64,000 nucleotides of DNA from Phoronis australis (taxonomy: Eukaryota > Phoronida > Phoronidae): positions 125,790-189,789 of the forward strand of contig NMRA01000523.1 of the NCBI GenBank assembly GCA_002633005.1. The letters run 5' to 3'. Both the position numbers and the translations under genes were made by a program. The notes under the pieces are model-generated. The model was not told where the DNA came from. It was given only the letters and a program-made list of their open reading frames with translations, and ran no database searches. Of this stretch, positions 23,925 through 35,400 are shown piece by piece (position 1 is the first letter of the stretch; each line of letters starts with the position of its first letter).

Positions 23925-25270
23925 AAAAGCTGCTCATGCAAGTTGATTCGGCAGCAACATGCAACACACTTCCATCAAACATGTATCAAAAATTGCCCCA
24001 GTAAACACATTAGTTTCATCCAAAGCAAAGATTTTCCCATACTCAGGCAGCCCAATAAGACCGACTGGGAGACAGTCACTGACATGTGAGGGTAACAAAA
24101 CCTTTGAACCCCAGGTGAATTTCAAGTCATAGACCTCAATGACATCCCAAGCAAGCCTGCACTTCTCTCTGGAGTAGCCAGTGAAAAATTGGGCCTCATT
24201 ACCTTTCACCAGTTCAAAATATTTTCCTCTGATGGCACAAGCATCAACAGTCAAACCATCATCTACATGACCTGTCCTCTGCAAAGCCACCACAGCCCTT
24301 GCACGATACCTTAACCCCTGGTAAAATTACTAAATCCCAGTTAACGGCTAACTTCAAGGAAAATTTCACGGGTCTTGGGAAAATTGGTAAACCTGTGAAA
24401 TTCACTCTTGATGCCTCAGTACCCCTCATTCATGCTAGAATACATAGAATACCGGTAGGGAAAATGGATCAGGTTGAGGAAAGGCTCACGGCAATGGTCC
24501 ATGCTGGCAAAGTAATGAAAGTAGAAGAGCCGACTGGCTGGTGTAGCAATATGACAGTGCGAGAACGCAAACGTCCCGACGGCTCAACTAAAATACGCAT
24601 ATGTCTTGACCCGAGTCAAACGCTAAACAACGCAATTGTCATCCCAAAATACCAGATACCCACACTAGATGAAATACTCCCCTATTTGTCTGGTAAGAGA
24701 TTCAAGACATTCTCAATATTTGATGCTCTTGATGGTTTTACCCAGGCTGAATTCGATGAAACGTCTTGTAAACTAACAACCATGCACACACCTTGGGGAC
24801 GATTTCAATGGTTACGCTTACCCTATGGTGTAAGCTGTGCCCCAGAAGAATTCCAGCTTAGAATACATGAGGCCTTGGCAGGCCTAGAAGGCATATACTC
24901 CATGGCAGATAACATACTTGTTGTAGGTCAAGGTAACTCTCGGGAAGAGGCTGATCAAACCCATGACTTAAGAGTGTTGTCCCTTATGGACAGGGCCAAA
25001 GAACGCGGCCTAAAACTTAACCCTGAGAATATACAATACAAAATGCAAACAAGCTCATTCATGGGTTCTGTGATCACAGAACAAGGCGTCCAGGTTGACC
25101 CCAATAAGGTCAGAGCCATCACGGACATACCCGTCCCAAATGACAAGAAAGCTCTACTAAGATTCTGTGGCATGGTTAACTACCTCAACAATTTCTGTCC
25201 TAATCTTTCACAACCATACAACCACTTTTTGAAATCACGAGAGATGGCCAAGAATTCATATGGTCAGACA
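23925..25270 (+). pseudogene. pol: aspartic protease remnant and reverse transcriptase
   Basis: A protease signature QVDSAATCN near 23940 (canonical D-S/T-G/A) ends at a stop. From 24299 an open frame of 362 codons carries the RT: KMDQVEERL, RICLDPSQTLN, FDALDGFTQAEFDE, RLPYGVSCAPEEFQ, and then MADNILVVG where the family has x-D-D. The second catalytic Asp is thus Asn, which should inactivate polymerisation. A one-base frameshift near 25240 separates RT from RNase H. Confidence 0.85.
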
Positions 25271-26960
25271 AACATCGAAGAGCCTTTATGGCAGCAAACA
25301 ACCTCATATCTACAGCGCCCTGTGTCGCCTTCTTTGACAGAGCGAAAGACATCACACTACAAGTACAAGCCTCCAAAGGAGGTCTAGGTGGCGCGCTTTT
25401 GCAGCCCAATGACTCGGGAAAACTTCAGCCAGTGGCTTTTACCTCCTACAAAATGCGCCCAAATGAGGAAACTTGGTCAGCAATGGAAAAGGAATGTCTG
25501 GCAATCGCAGCAACTTGCGACAAATGGGACCTTTGGCTTTATGGCCAAAGAGTTACCATCCACAGCGACCACCAACCTCTCGAAACAATCTTCAAGAAGC
25601 CTCTTCATTCTGCTCCCCAAAGACTTCAGCGAATGATGATGAGACTCCAACGATATTATCTCAGAGTTGTTCATAAAAAGGGGTCCACGATGTACATTGC
25701 AGATACCCTTTCAAGGGTAACGTTAGACACTGTCAATGATTGTACACAAACCAATCTTGAGGTGTTTCGCCTCAACCTAGAAGAAGACGCAATGAGCACA
25801 ATTGGTTGTTTTAAATCACAAACATTTGATGAAATAAAACGTCACACCTCAACAGACCCTGTTATGATGTCTCTTATCAGAACAATTATTCCAGGCTGGC
25901 CAGACCAAAAGTCGTTGTTAGAGACTGGTCTTTCCCCTTTTTGGACGTTCAGGGAGGAACTGAGCGTTTTTGTCTATCGAGTTGTCTATCGAGGGTCTAA
26001 GATAGTTATACCACAACCTCTTCGTAAACAGATGCTCAACAAGATTCACATTGCACATTTTGGTCCACAGTCGAACATACGTATGTCTAAAGACATTTTG
26101 TTCTGGCCTGAAATGAAGAGCGAAATACATGTACGTGACATGGCTGAAGCATGTGGTAAATGTGCACAATTCAAAGCTCAGTATACTAAAGACCCCATGA
26201 TGACCCAGCCTGTTCCATCCTATCCCTGGCAGTTTGTTAGCCAAGACCTGTGTACTTTCGAGTCAAACAACTATCTCATAACAGTAGACCATTACTCAGA
26301 CTTCATTGAAGTCGATGAACTAGACAACACACTAGCTAGTACAATAGTTGACAAAACGGAGGCACATCGAGCACGTCATGGGATACCTGAAATTTTATTG
26401 ACAGATAATGGCCCTCAGTTCATTGCATGGGATTTTGAAGCCATGTGTTACAAACACAACATACTACATATAACTAGCTCTCCTTACTGGCCTCAGGGCA
26501 ACGCAAAGGCTGAAGCCTTTGTCAAAATTATCAAATCAATGCTGAAAAAGGCTGGAAAGCCCAACTTGCAACTGGCATTGCTCAATCATAGGAACACACC
26601 ACCGCAGGGCCACTCTGTTAGCCCGGCACAGCGTAGCATGGGAAGACGCACTCGAGGTCTTCTACCCATGTCCCGTAAGCAACTCCTACCCATTTGCCAG
26701 GACCAGTCGCAAGTCCCTGACATTATAGCTAAAAAAGGCCCAAGCTAAGGCCTCATACGACAAACGTTTGGGAAACAACAGATCCGAGAATGACTTAGTG
26801 CATGTTGGCAACTTTGTCTTCGTGAAACCACCGCCTCACAAAAAGTCACAACCGTGGCAATATGGAGTCGTGACGGAAATTCCAACTCCACGGTCTTAAA
26901 TTGTAGACACGCCAACCGGCATTTCGCGATGGAACAGACGTCATGTATAATTAGAGGCTC
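25271..26960 (+). pseudogene. pol: RNase H and integrase
   Basis: The frame continues over the RT connection (DKHRRAFMAANN) into RNase H (GLGGALLQPN, WSAMEKECLA, IHSDHQPLE) and then integrase. The RNase H motif normally D-A-S reads Q-A-S, losing the first catalytic Asp. The integrase shows an HHCC-like finger (HIAHFG ... CGKCAQF), core residues in VSQDLCTF, LLTDNGPQF and NAKAEAFVKI (a full D-D-E set), and a C-terminal part that shifts frame near 26735 and ends with the usual W-x-G-V and R-W-N-R-R-H-V block. Gypsy-type; not functional as it stands. Confidence 0.85.
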
Positions 26961-27325
26961 CTCCACCAAAAGGAACACTTGTTCCTAAATCATGGAACCC
27001 GCGAGCATCCAACACACATATGCCACAACCAACCTTACCCTGATACACAAAAAGAGCCCCAAATGCCAAACCTAACGTCTGTTCCCCGTCCACCTTCCCA
27101 GCTCATTGCCAACACATTACTACCTTATGATTCTGTCAAGGATGCCAGTCAGCCCATGCCAGATTCATCGTCTGAATCCTTCAAGGAACCCAATATGACC
27201 AGGTCAGGGCGTGTCTCCAAACCCCCACGAAGGCTGATAGAGACAATATAGAATTCTTAGTGTTTTAAGTACGCATAGTATTTTAAGAGACTTTCTATGC
27301 ATACGATTTTTTTAAGGAAAGGGGA

Positions 27326-27445
27326 TGTTGAGAGCCTCTCTCTGTATACGTTAGAGGGCGACACGATTGTCCGTCATCTTTAGAATAAACGACTTGAACG
27401 CAGTGTTGTGTTTGTCCGAACAAAAGCCAAACTCACGGCTTAACT
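27326..27445 (+). repeat. 3' LTR
   Basis: Partner of 22765-22882, preceded by the polypurine tract at 27314-27325 and containing AATAAA near 27382. Confidence 0.85.
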
Positions 27446-27997
27446 CATGAACATGATTACATAAACTGCAAATAAAATTTCGAACATAAGCGGCATATTA
27501 TCGAAACTTTGAACATTGGGTATGCAAACATATTTTACAAATTCTCTAATTCTATTTCCAATCATACGTCGAGTAACGATTTAGGAGATTGCACTGAGTT
27601 AAAAATTTACTGAAAAGATTTTAAAAGAAATCATAACATTCACTGATTTCATTGTCCTAAATTGCTTCGCCAAAACTCTTCAAACATGAGTTTTAGAAGA
27701 CATACTCACGACATTGCGTATAGAATATTACCTCAAAATACCTTAGTGGCGTGCTCCAGAAAATGTATTACAACGCACACTTCACGCCCTAAATACTCGC
27801 TATATCGTGAAAACATCCACCGAACAACACTAGCAGATGCCAAGGCATGGCAAGGCTATATCTAAGTACTTTATTAGTTAAAACCCCGTCGGACAATTGT
27901 ACCTTCAAACACAAATGATTTGCCGAAAACAAAAAGCAGAATTGGGGCCGTTTCAAAAAGTATGATTTAAGATTGACGAATTAATAAACAGTGGCAC

Positions 27998-28304
27998 CCA
28001 GTGGCGGATTTAGGGGGACCAAGGGGGCCATGCCCCCCTAAAATTGTACCAGATACCATTCGGAGTTCGGGTGCAAATTACTGACTAGCACATGCGCGCA
28101 ACCGAGGGGGCTCGGGGGGTGAATAAACAATGCATAGGCCCTGAACAAACCCCCGTTTACCGTTTTTTTTTAGTCAACAGGTCTGCAAACCCAAAATTCG
28201 AGACCCCTGCATCCCCACATTTTAGGCTGGGCGCGCGTTTGCCGAAATTCTGGTTATTCCTATGCCCTGCCCCTCCCCAACTAGAAATCCTGGATCCGCC
28301 CCTG
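27998..28304. mobile_element. Small TIR element of the GGCGGATTTAGGGGG family, with empty site in unit A
   Basis: The ends are CCAGTGGCGGATTTAGG and GGATCCGCCCCTG, imperfect inverted repeats. The insertion is flanked by GGCAC at 27993-27997 and 28305-28309. Unit A carries a single uninterrupted ATGGCACTTGAAGG at about 7998. A 5-bp target duplication and short TIRs suggest a nonautonomous DNA transposon. Related copies or fragments occur at 32.0, 40.0 and 52.4 kb, and pieces near 17.3 and 56.0 kb share its inner sequence. Confidence 0.75.
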
Positions 28305-28959
28305 GGCACTTGAAAGTCGAAATCATGTTTTTGTTTTCGTTTTTGAAAATATTTCTGGAGATAACAACGTGTTGAGAGTATAGAATATTCGCCCACTGAT
28401 AAGTTGCACGAGTTTTACAGAAAAAATCATGTGAAAATTCAATATAATTTAAGTTACGTTTTATTATTCACAATTTTTAACAAACAAATGCAGAAAACAA
28501 CTGGAAAGTACTTGAACATGCTTTAACTCAAAGTTTGAGGCTACTGACATCGTCTCAGAAAATTTTTAAAAATTATCCGGGCTTCCTCTCCGTTCCCCGT
28601 TGATCCTGTTTTTAGAGGTCGGGCTCGTGTTTTAAAGGCCGGTGTTCGTGTTTTTGGGCTAGTTAGCTGTTTTGAAGGTGCGACAGACTGTTTTAGATTC
28701 CGGGAAATCTATTTTACACCGGGGTTCCAGTTTCGGTGGAACACCTTGTACCTGTTGCTTATTAAAAAAATAAGCGGGGCGGTGTGTGAAAAGCGGTTTC
28801 AAGAATGATCGTGGCCTTGAAACGTTAAGTGGCGATTTATTTAAAACATTTTAGACACAGTTGAGGTCTTGTTTAAGCGTGAAGATTTTGGTATGGCTGA
28901 AAAATATCGTTTCACACGTGTCGGTAAATCGCACTACATAATCTCAACGGCCTTTGTCA

Positions 28960-29640
28960 GTTCTCAAATCGAAAACTGACGATTTTTAAATTGACGTTGA
29001 TTAGCTATGTGAAACATATCAACTAAATTTGTTACTCAGCATTTTACAGTGATAACAATCCTAAATTTTGGTCATTTATACATGTACCAAGCGTCAAATC
29101 TTAAACCCACTCCGGAACAGGTTAAGTTTCGGTCTTAGATTAGACCGATTACACTCATTTGTTCCTAAGAAATTTCATGAAACGGGGCTAAAACCTTTTT
29201 TCCTTACGTTAGCCTTATTTTTTGTCCACTAAGACTGAACAAGTTTTGTGAAATGGGCCCCAGAATGTGTTATCATTAGCGTTATCTGTTTAGTATGTGC
29301 AATTTCCCTGAATGTATTTTATCATCTCATTCTCTCTATGAAACAATAAAAATGTTGTTCAATTGAATAGATTGCGGTGTAACGTTCAACCATCCCCAAT
29401 GAACTATTGCCTAAACAATGTATCGCACTGTTTTCTCACTAGTGATCACCACCTGTGGTGCTCCGCATGGTTGATCACCAAATTCAAACAACTCGATCAG
29501 TTTATAAATATTTGCTGTTCAAAAGCCGACAATAGCAATTTTATTATACGACAATAACAACATGTACGTGTATCTGTTTATCATCGCCATATTCACTGCG
29601 TAACTTAATTTATACCACAATATTAGCCTCGAATGGCAGA
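28960..29640. other. AT-rich interval with old repeat, no gene seen
   Basis: It includes a segment around 29090-29270 ending AAATGGGCCCC, a type of sequence that recurs in altered form at 40.8-41.0 and 52.6-52.8 kb, so it is probably a decayed dispersed repeat. No supported exons. Confidence 0.4.
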
Positions 29641-29664
29641 TACAACTGTGTAATAACCCATGAG

Positions 29665-29768
29665 GTTATCTCACTAGTGAGATAACATATTGGCGGGAAA
29701 CCGAGGCCGGTTTCGAACCCGGGCCTCAAGAGTTTCGAGTCGCCGACTTTACCACTACACCACTCATC
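29665..29768 (-). mobile_element. tRNA-derived (SINE-like) sequence beside a perfect palindrome
   Basis: On the minus strand a box A-like TGGTGTAGTGGTAAAGTCGG is followed at proper distance by a box B, GGGTTCGAAACC. The 7-bp acceptor stem does not pair well, so this is a tRNA pseudogene or SINE head rather than a working tRNA. Immediately next to it, 29665-29686 is the exact 22-bp palindrome GTTATCTCACT/AGTGAGATAAC. Confidence 0.6.
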
Positions 29769-30320
29769 GAACGTGAAAACGGAATACTTACATGTAAATG
29801 AGCAACAATCGCATGTTCAGCACTGACATTTATACGCTATGAAAAATAAGACGCATAATTTCCATAAAAACGATATGTTAATTCAGTGAAATTTTTCTCT
29901 CGTGATCTCTCACTTGTAAATCACCGATCTCCAATTTGAATGCGGGTATCGTGTCATCGGGATCCTTTGACTTGAGTATTGTACTCAGTTACTAGTGGTA
30001 ACCTACTTTAGCAGACGATATTTTCCCGGTCGAAGCTTATGTAAATAAATAGATAAAATGTGTAGTAAGCTATAATAGTTGCTAAACCTTAATTTCTAGA
30101 TTCATTTTATTTCTATTTTGTTTTATCAATTGGTTTTGAGTAAAAGCATTATTTGACAAAAATAGCTCGGCTTTTCTTAAAAGGTCACGCACGACCTCCG
30201 ACCACGGGCCTCTGACATAGAAAGTAGTTACAAAGCCGAGGCGAGTCGAAAAAGGTAGATCGATTCATTGCAATGTTTCTCGTTCAGTATGTGGTATAAA
30301 TAGATTATTACATGTTCTCA

Positions 30321-30443
30321 GTCGTTATCCCCCTTATCTAGAGCCCTCGTGGATTTTGTAGAATTATCACTCTCAGGGCTAACGCCCCTCGGGCGATAAT
30401 TCTCCAAAATCCACTCGGGCTGTAGATAACGGGGGATAACGAC
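30321..30443. repeat. Foldback (hairpin) element
   Basis: Two arms of about 48 bp are near-perfect inverted repeats (left begins GTCGTTATCCCCC, right ends GGGGGATAACGAC) around a loop of about 25 nt rich in GGGC. It resembles a miniature inverted-repeat element. Confidence 0.8.
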
Positions 30444-30449
30444 TTCGCC

Positions 30450-32000
30450 ATGTAATAATCTACATTTCTCACCTGACCTGGAATGTGTTACGACACGGCT
30501 GGTTATTATCACCGAGTACGTAATATTCTTGATATTACATGGTTAAATAACAAAGTAGTGCAAAGTACAAATTCATACGCTTACATTTTATCGCCATCAA
30601 AACACTAAAACCACCAAACGCGCACCAACCATACAATACCGGGCGGAATTTCAAGAAGGTGACAAGAATTCAGAAATCGTGTGTCCCAACTGGACGTACT
30701 CTCAGTCGGAAGGACACAAACAACTTCTTAAACGGATCCATCTTCGGCGGCGAATTCCATATTCAAGTTCACTCAAACGGAAACGAACCCAGACCTCACG
30801 AAACGCGGCGAGCCAGTCTAGCTGTGCTGTCTCAAGGTCAATTCAGTGGTCACACGCGGAAAAGCCTTGCTGACTTATTTATAAACATTTTTAAGTTTTA
30901 ATATTACAACTTCAAAGACTATTTATTTGATTCTAACTTGGATATGTGCTACGAAAGCTGAATGCAATTTACAATTGTTAAGCTTAAAATAACTATTTAC
31001 AAAAAGTAACTGAATTACTTTATATTGCGCAAGCGTATTCTTACAAAACTTCGTCACGTGGTTGAAAGTTTTAGACACGCCGAGTTTTTCGGCAAAAAAG
31101 ATTGTTTTTTAAGGTTCTTGTGAGAAAACAAATCTTACACTCGTCTCAGGTTTATGACACGGGCAAAACCTTTTGGATTTTTTTCAAACTCCCTCGGCAA
31201 GCCTCGGGATTTTAACGAAATTTCCAAGAGGTAGGATTATATATTTATATATTGTATATTTTCCCACTGCATCATATGTTTCTATGTTCATTTACGAATT
31301 GAGTAAAATCCACCCTGCTTGCGTGTGCACAAACCCAACCCACACCTCCCTCCCTGACTACATCCTTCCTTATCCCCTCTTTATTTCAACGAAATACTGA
31401 TCCTTATCAAAATTGTGACCTTTCGGTATGGTTTTGCAACAGAAATTGTGCATTTTGTAGGTAAATGTACAGCATTCGGTAGAAAAAAGGACTGCCATCT
31501 CAGCAGCGCATCCTGTTCCTTCCGCATAAGTAAGTAATCGTGCCGGGAACAGAGAACAGTCACGTGCTTGCTTCATTTTACAAACAATCTGAAAACCCGA
31601 AAGGCTAGTTTGCTGCTTAAACGCCGAGACATCATGTTTAGGCCGGCGAACTACAGTGTAGACTCGATTCAGTAACGTTTTTATTAACACGACGTAGGGG
31701 TAGTGACTCGTTAGCTTTAGAGGAATTGGAATGCCCTTTCTATGATCTCACTGCGCGAGACCACCATAATATTGCATGAGACAACTATATAGTTAAAAGT
31801 TCAAACGTCTATTTTGAGCAATGAGAAGTCGCATTTACTTCGCGAGGCAACACAAGCGAGTTATCTTACTTAGACCTGGTGAGATTATCTGCTCCGTAAC
31901 CAAGCACATGCAGTATTTTCAAACGAAAAAAACATAGTATTACCATGTCCATCGGTTATCAAGACAAGCGGCTATGTCTGCTGTAGTGCTTTAGATAACC
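30450..32000. other. No supported gene
   Basis: AT-rich sequence with open frames up to 106 codons (31370-31690, minus) that contain several Cys residues but no pattern I recognise and no paired splice sites. Confidence 0.35.
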
Positions 32001-32007
32001 TCTATTG

Positions 32008-32170
32008 CAGGGGCAGATCAAGTATTTTGAGTTGGGGGGTAGAGTATTAGCTAGACTTTTGCCCGTCAGACACTGGCATTCGCACCCCCGAAGTGCCATG
32101 GAATATGGGAGAATTTTAAGGGGGGGGGGGGCATGGCCCTCTTGCCCCCCCCTCCCCTAAAATCCGCTAC
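32008..32170. mobile_element. Fragment of GGCGGATTTAGGGGG-family element
   Basis: Starts GGGGCAGATCAAGTATTTTG and ends CCCCTAAAATCCGCTAC, with the internal AGAGTATTAGCTAG and GGGGGGCATGGCCC blocks that the 40.0-kb copy also has. Confidence 0.6.
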
Positions 32171-32439
32171 TTTTTGTTTTTCTTTCTTGTAAATTTGACG
32201 TTTTTTTGAGCGGCATCACGAAATTCCGTGGATTTCCACGACATGGCATTCGCGGCGCAACTTAGGGGGCAGGGGGGCTATAGCCCTCCATTCATTTCAT
32301 TGCCGGCCCGGTCATTCATGGTGTCGGGCAGTTCTGTATTATCAGAGACGCTGACGAGACAGTCTTCGCCGATAAGACTGTCTCGTATTACACAGCGACA
32401 CCTGCTGAATCTCGCGGTATGTTTATTACATGTACACCG

Positions 32440-35400
32440 GCAATGCTGAAGCGTCCGCCAAACGGTTCTCTAGCCTTGTTTTCTCTGTTTTTCTTCAAAT
32501 GTGTTGAGCTTTTACTGAATGTCAGTGTAACGCGGCAAGAATTCAAGGCTAATAATGACCAGATTTGACACATTTCATGTTGCTTCCAGTGAAATTCTGG
32601 GTAACAGCACATCAAGAACGCGACAGAACAGTTCAAATGTCTGGACTTAATACTGAAAAAGACAACAATAAGACGAGCCAAGGCTAATGATCACAATTAG
32701 TACAGATATTATCCACGCGCTAAGAGCTTAAAGAGACAGTATTCACAATTGAATACCACGAAAGGGTAAGGTTATTTTAGAAAAGGAATACTGCATTATT
32801 CTGCGAAGTAATTGTGTTCTTAGGAGGAAATCATTTGAAGAATTTAAGCAGCGCGTGAATTTACGATAACCCTAACATCCAATGCATACTGTGCCCATTC
32901 TTTTTGATAAAACTGAATAAACTCGAACAATTACTGCTTTTAATCATGAAATGGTTGTTGTCACATATCCTTGGTTCTAGATATTGACGTAATGTAATGA
33001 TATAAAGTTAGAATGCGTCCAAAAGTTAATGTTTTCGCAAAAATCGACAGACTCCCACGACTATGATACAATGTAAACTCAATTATTACTCAAAGTGTCT
33101 GTTCACCATTTCGGTGTTCTGCTTGATCTTCAACTCACTATGAATCACCACTGTGCTCATCTACATAAAAAATTATAAAAAACTGCTCAACCCATTCAGA
33201 AATCTCTCGAAATTATTTCCAGTTGCCACCTAGAGTTGATTTAATGCTTCCTGATTTTAACTATGCAGATATTTTTTAAAATAAGCTAATTTGACCACAT
33301 TTTGTAAACCCGGTAGACTTCAGTACCAAGCTCATGCTCTTTCTCTGGCTGGGACAGTCAAGGACTTCTAGCACAATGGGACGGTCGAGTCCCTCTAGTT
33401 GCAATGTTTATCAGTGTGCGTTTGTCGCGAGATTTAGCGAGGCCGCCATTTTAAACTGTTTACAGCCGGAGCTAAAGAGATATGTCAGTGTCGTGTTTTG
33501 TAATATACCAGCGTAAATAAGAAAGCCTGGAAGATGTTGTGCACCTTCGACTGGACTTCTCTCCCCTTGCTACGGAAACAACACTTGATAATCTATTTAT
33601 ACAAAATTATCCACGAAATTAATAATACATATATTTTAGCTAATATCAATCGGTATGGTCGAGATACTTCTTCTACCCACATTCATCTCAGAACTACTAG
33701 TGAATATACATGTATAGTTCCACGCCACTATCCGCAATTATTAATGAAACTCCGATTATTTTCCGGTTTGCTTTATATGGAATAATGAATCACTGCAACT
33801 TAAAGTGGACCAATCAATGTCAAGCTTAAACAATAGTATTAATGCATTTCTTAAAGGTGAAAGTCTCACACTTCATCCTGTTACTAAAGTATGTTGCTTG
33901 AGTTATACTCCAATTCACAGATTTCTTTCATAAATTTGACAATTTTTCTAATAAATGTACCTGTGGTGCAATTAATAGTGATGCTCACTACTTGCTCTCA
34001 TGCCCGGCCCGTCTATAATGCTGAGAGTGAACAGCTCCTTCCCAACATGCAATCTAACCATCATATCTGGTCACATTTTCAAAATCTTAGTAATTGGCTT
34101 GGAAAAATCTGCTTTCTTTTATATGGTTGCCACGTTTTAAATCACGACTGTAATGCTATGTTATTTAGAAACTTTAGGGACTTTCTTTCTAAATGTCGTA
34201 ATAAGGAACTGCATTAATACTTACACTGAGCTTTTTGTTTTTGTTTTGTTTTTATTTTGTATTTTTGTGTATTATTCTTATGTAAGTATGGTGTCCTCTA
34301 TTATCATATGATTTTGTTCTTGTCTTTTGTTTTCTTTACTTTTGTTATATTTGTCCAATGTTTTGCTTTTCTTAAGTAAGTCATTGTTCGTAATTAAAAG
34401 TTTGGATACAATGGTTCGCTTCTGGGCTGAATAATTGTAGCAACAAAAAAGAATATTTGAAGACCTATTCATCAAGATCGTCTCTTACAATTACATGTAT
34501 ACATGTACATACAGCTTTGACGTCGTGTTGGAGATGGGTAAGGGCTGCAACAGGATCTCTGTTTGGATTCTAGTGAGAAAAGAAAATATGATCAGAATTT
34601 TTCATTTCATCTATGTAAGTACAGGGGCACAGAAAAAAAATGTCAATTCTTTGTGAATGCTTTAAAAATGAACCTATCTGTCCTGCGTCATTGTTCAGGA
34701 ACTTTATAGTAACGTTTTCATGCCTTGTGTGCATCTATTGATATTTAACAATACTCAAAACGATTATTATGGTCACATCATTGTGGTTCACGAGTCTGTT
34801 TATGACGTACAAGAATGCACATACATACATTAACTGATAACGATATAGTAAGTTAAGGATGATTCCACGGGTCACCCGTAACGAACAAAAATGCAGTTGA
34901 ATCAGCTGAATTTATTATTGTAACCGAATCCCCGATTTTTATCACCCTAGTGCTATTCGAAATATTGTGTTGGACGAAGAGTAACGAAGCGGAATCGCTC
35001 TTTACAAAAGTCGTTTGCCTATTACGCTTTAACAATGGAGTTCACCTTCAGTAAGTTACATGTATGTAGTATGAGGTGGAAAATAGCCAGACTGAAAACT
35101 CGACTTGAGAGCGGCAACAAAAAAGTTCTGGAGCAGTTTGCTTCGGGTAACTGTTATCAAATCGTTCTCCACAGATCTTGGTACAAGTCAGAGTGGTTGT
35201 ACATGTACATCGTAGTCTGTTCTTGAGTCCACCGAGCGTTTCATGTATGAAGATCCAGAATTTCCAGATCTTGACTCTTGGCTCTCGTCACGTGCGCCAA
35301 CGATGCCTCGGGCACCCCCTTGCTGTCCACCGCCTCTTTGACCATCTACATCTACAAATCAGATAAAAATGAGGTATACTTACAAATGTACATAGCTGTC

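Larger units (their letters stand above)
22765..27445 (+). mobile_element. Defective Ty3/gypsy-type LTR retrotransposon
   Basis: Two LTRs of about 118-120 bp, both starting TGTTGA and ending GGCTTAACT, enclose gag and pol in the order PR-RT-RNaseH-integrase, which defines the Ty3/gypsy (Metaviridae-type) layout. A purine-rich tract (AAGGAAAGGGGA) directly precedes the 3' LTR and a candidate primer-binding site (TGGTGTCAGG) follows the 5' LTR. LTRs differ at roughly a dozen positions, so the insertion is not recent. Unit A is empty at the matching site (about 6895-6920). Multiple stops and frameshifts make it inactive. I could not settle the target-site duplication. Confidence 0.9.
11427..28960. 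repeat. Tandem duplication unit B (with gene copy B and several insertions)
   Basis: Second copy of the unit, inflated from about 8 kb to 17.5 kb by at least five insertions absent from unit A: a Kolobok-like element, a shorter THAP-containing relative, one arm of a distant inverted repeat, a gypsy-type retroelement and a small TIR element. Outside those insertions order and orientation are unchanged. An unresolved base sits at 11480. Confidence 0.85.

Noticed and set aside
23934-24293. Minus-strand ORF of 119 codons inside the retroelement
   Set aside because: It lies antisense to the damaged protease/RT junction of pol and has no motif of its own.
29691-29768. Functional tRNA gene
   Set aside because: Box A and B are good but the acceptor stem does not pair over seven positions, so it is a tRNA-derived repeat.
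31370-31690. Minus-strand Cys-containing ORF of 106 codons
   Set aside because: Cys spacing matches no family I know and there is no paralogous copy or splice support.
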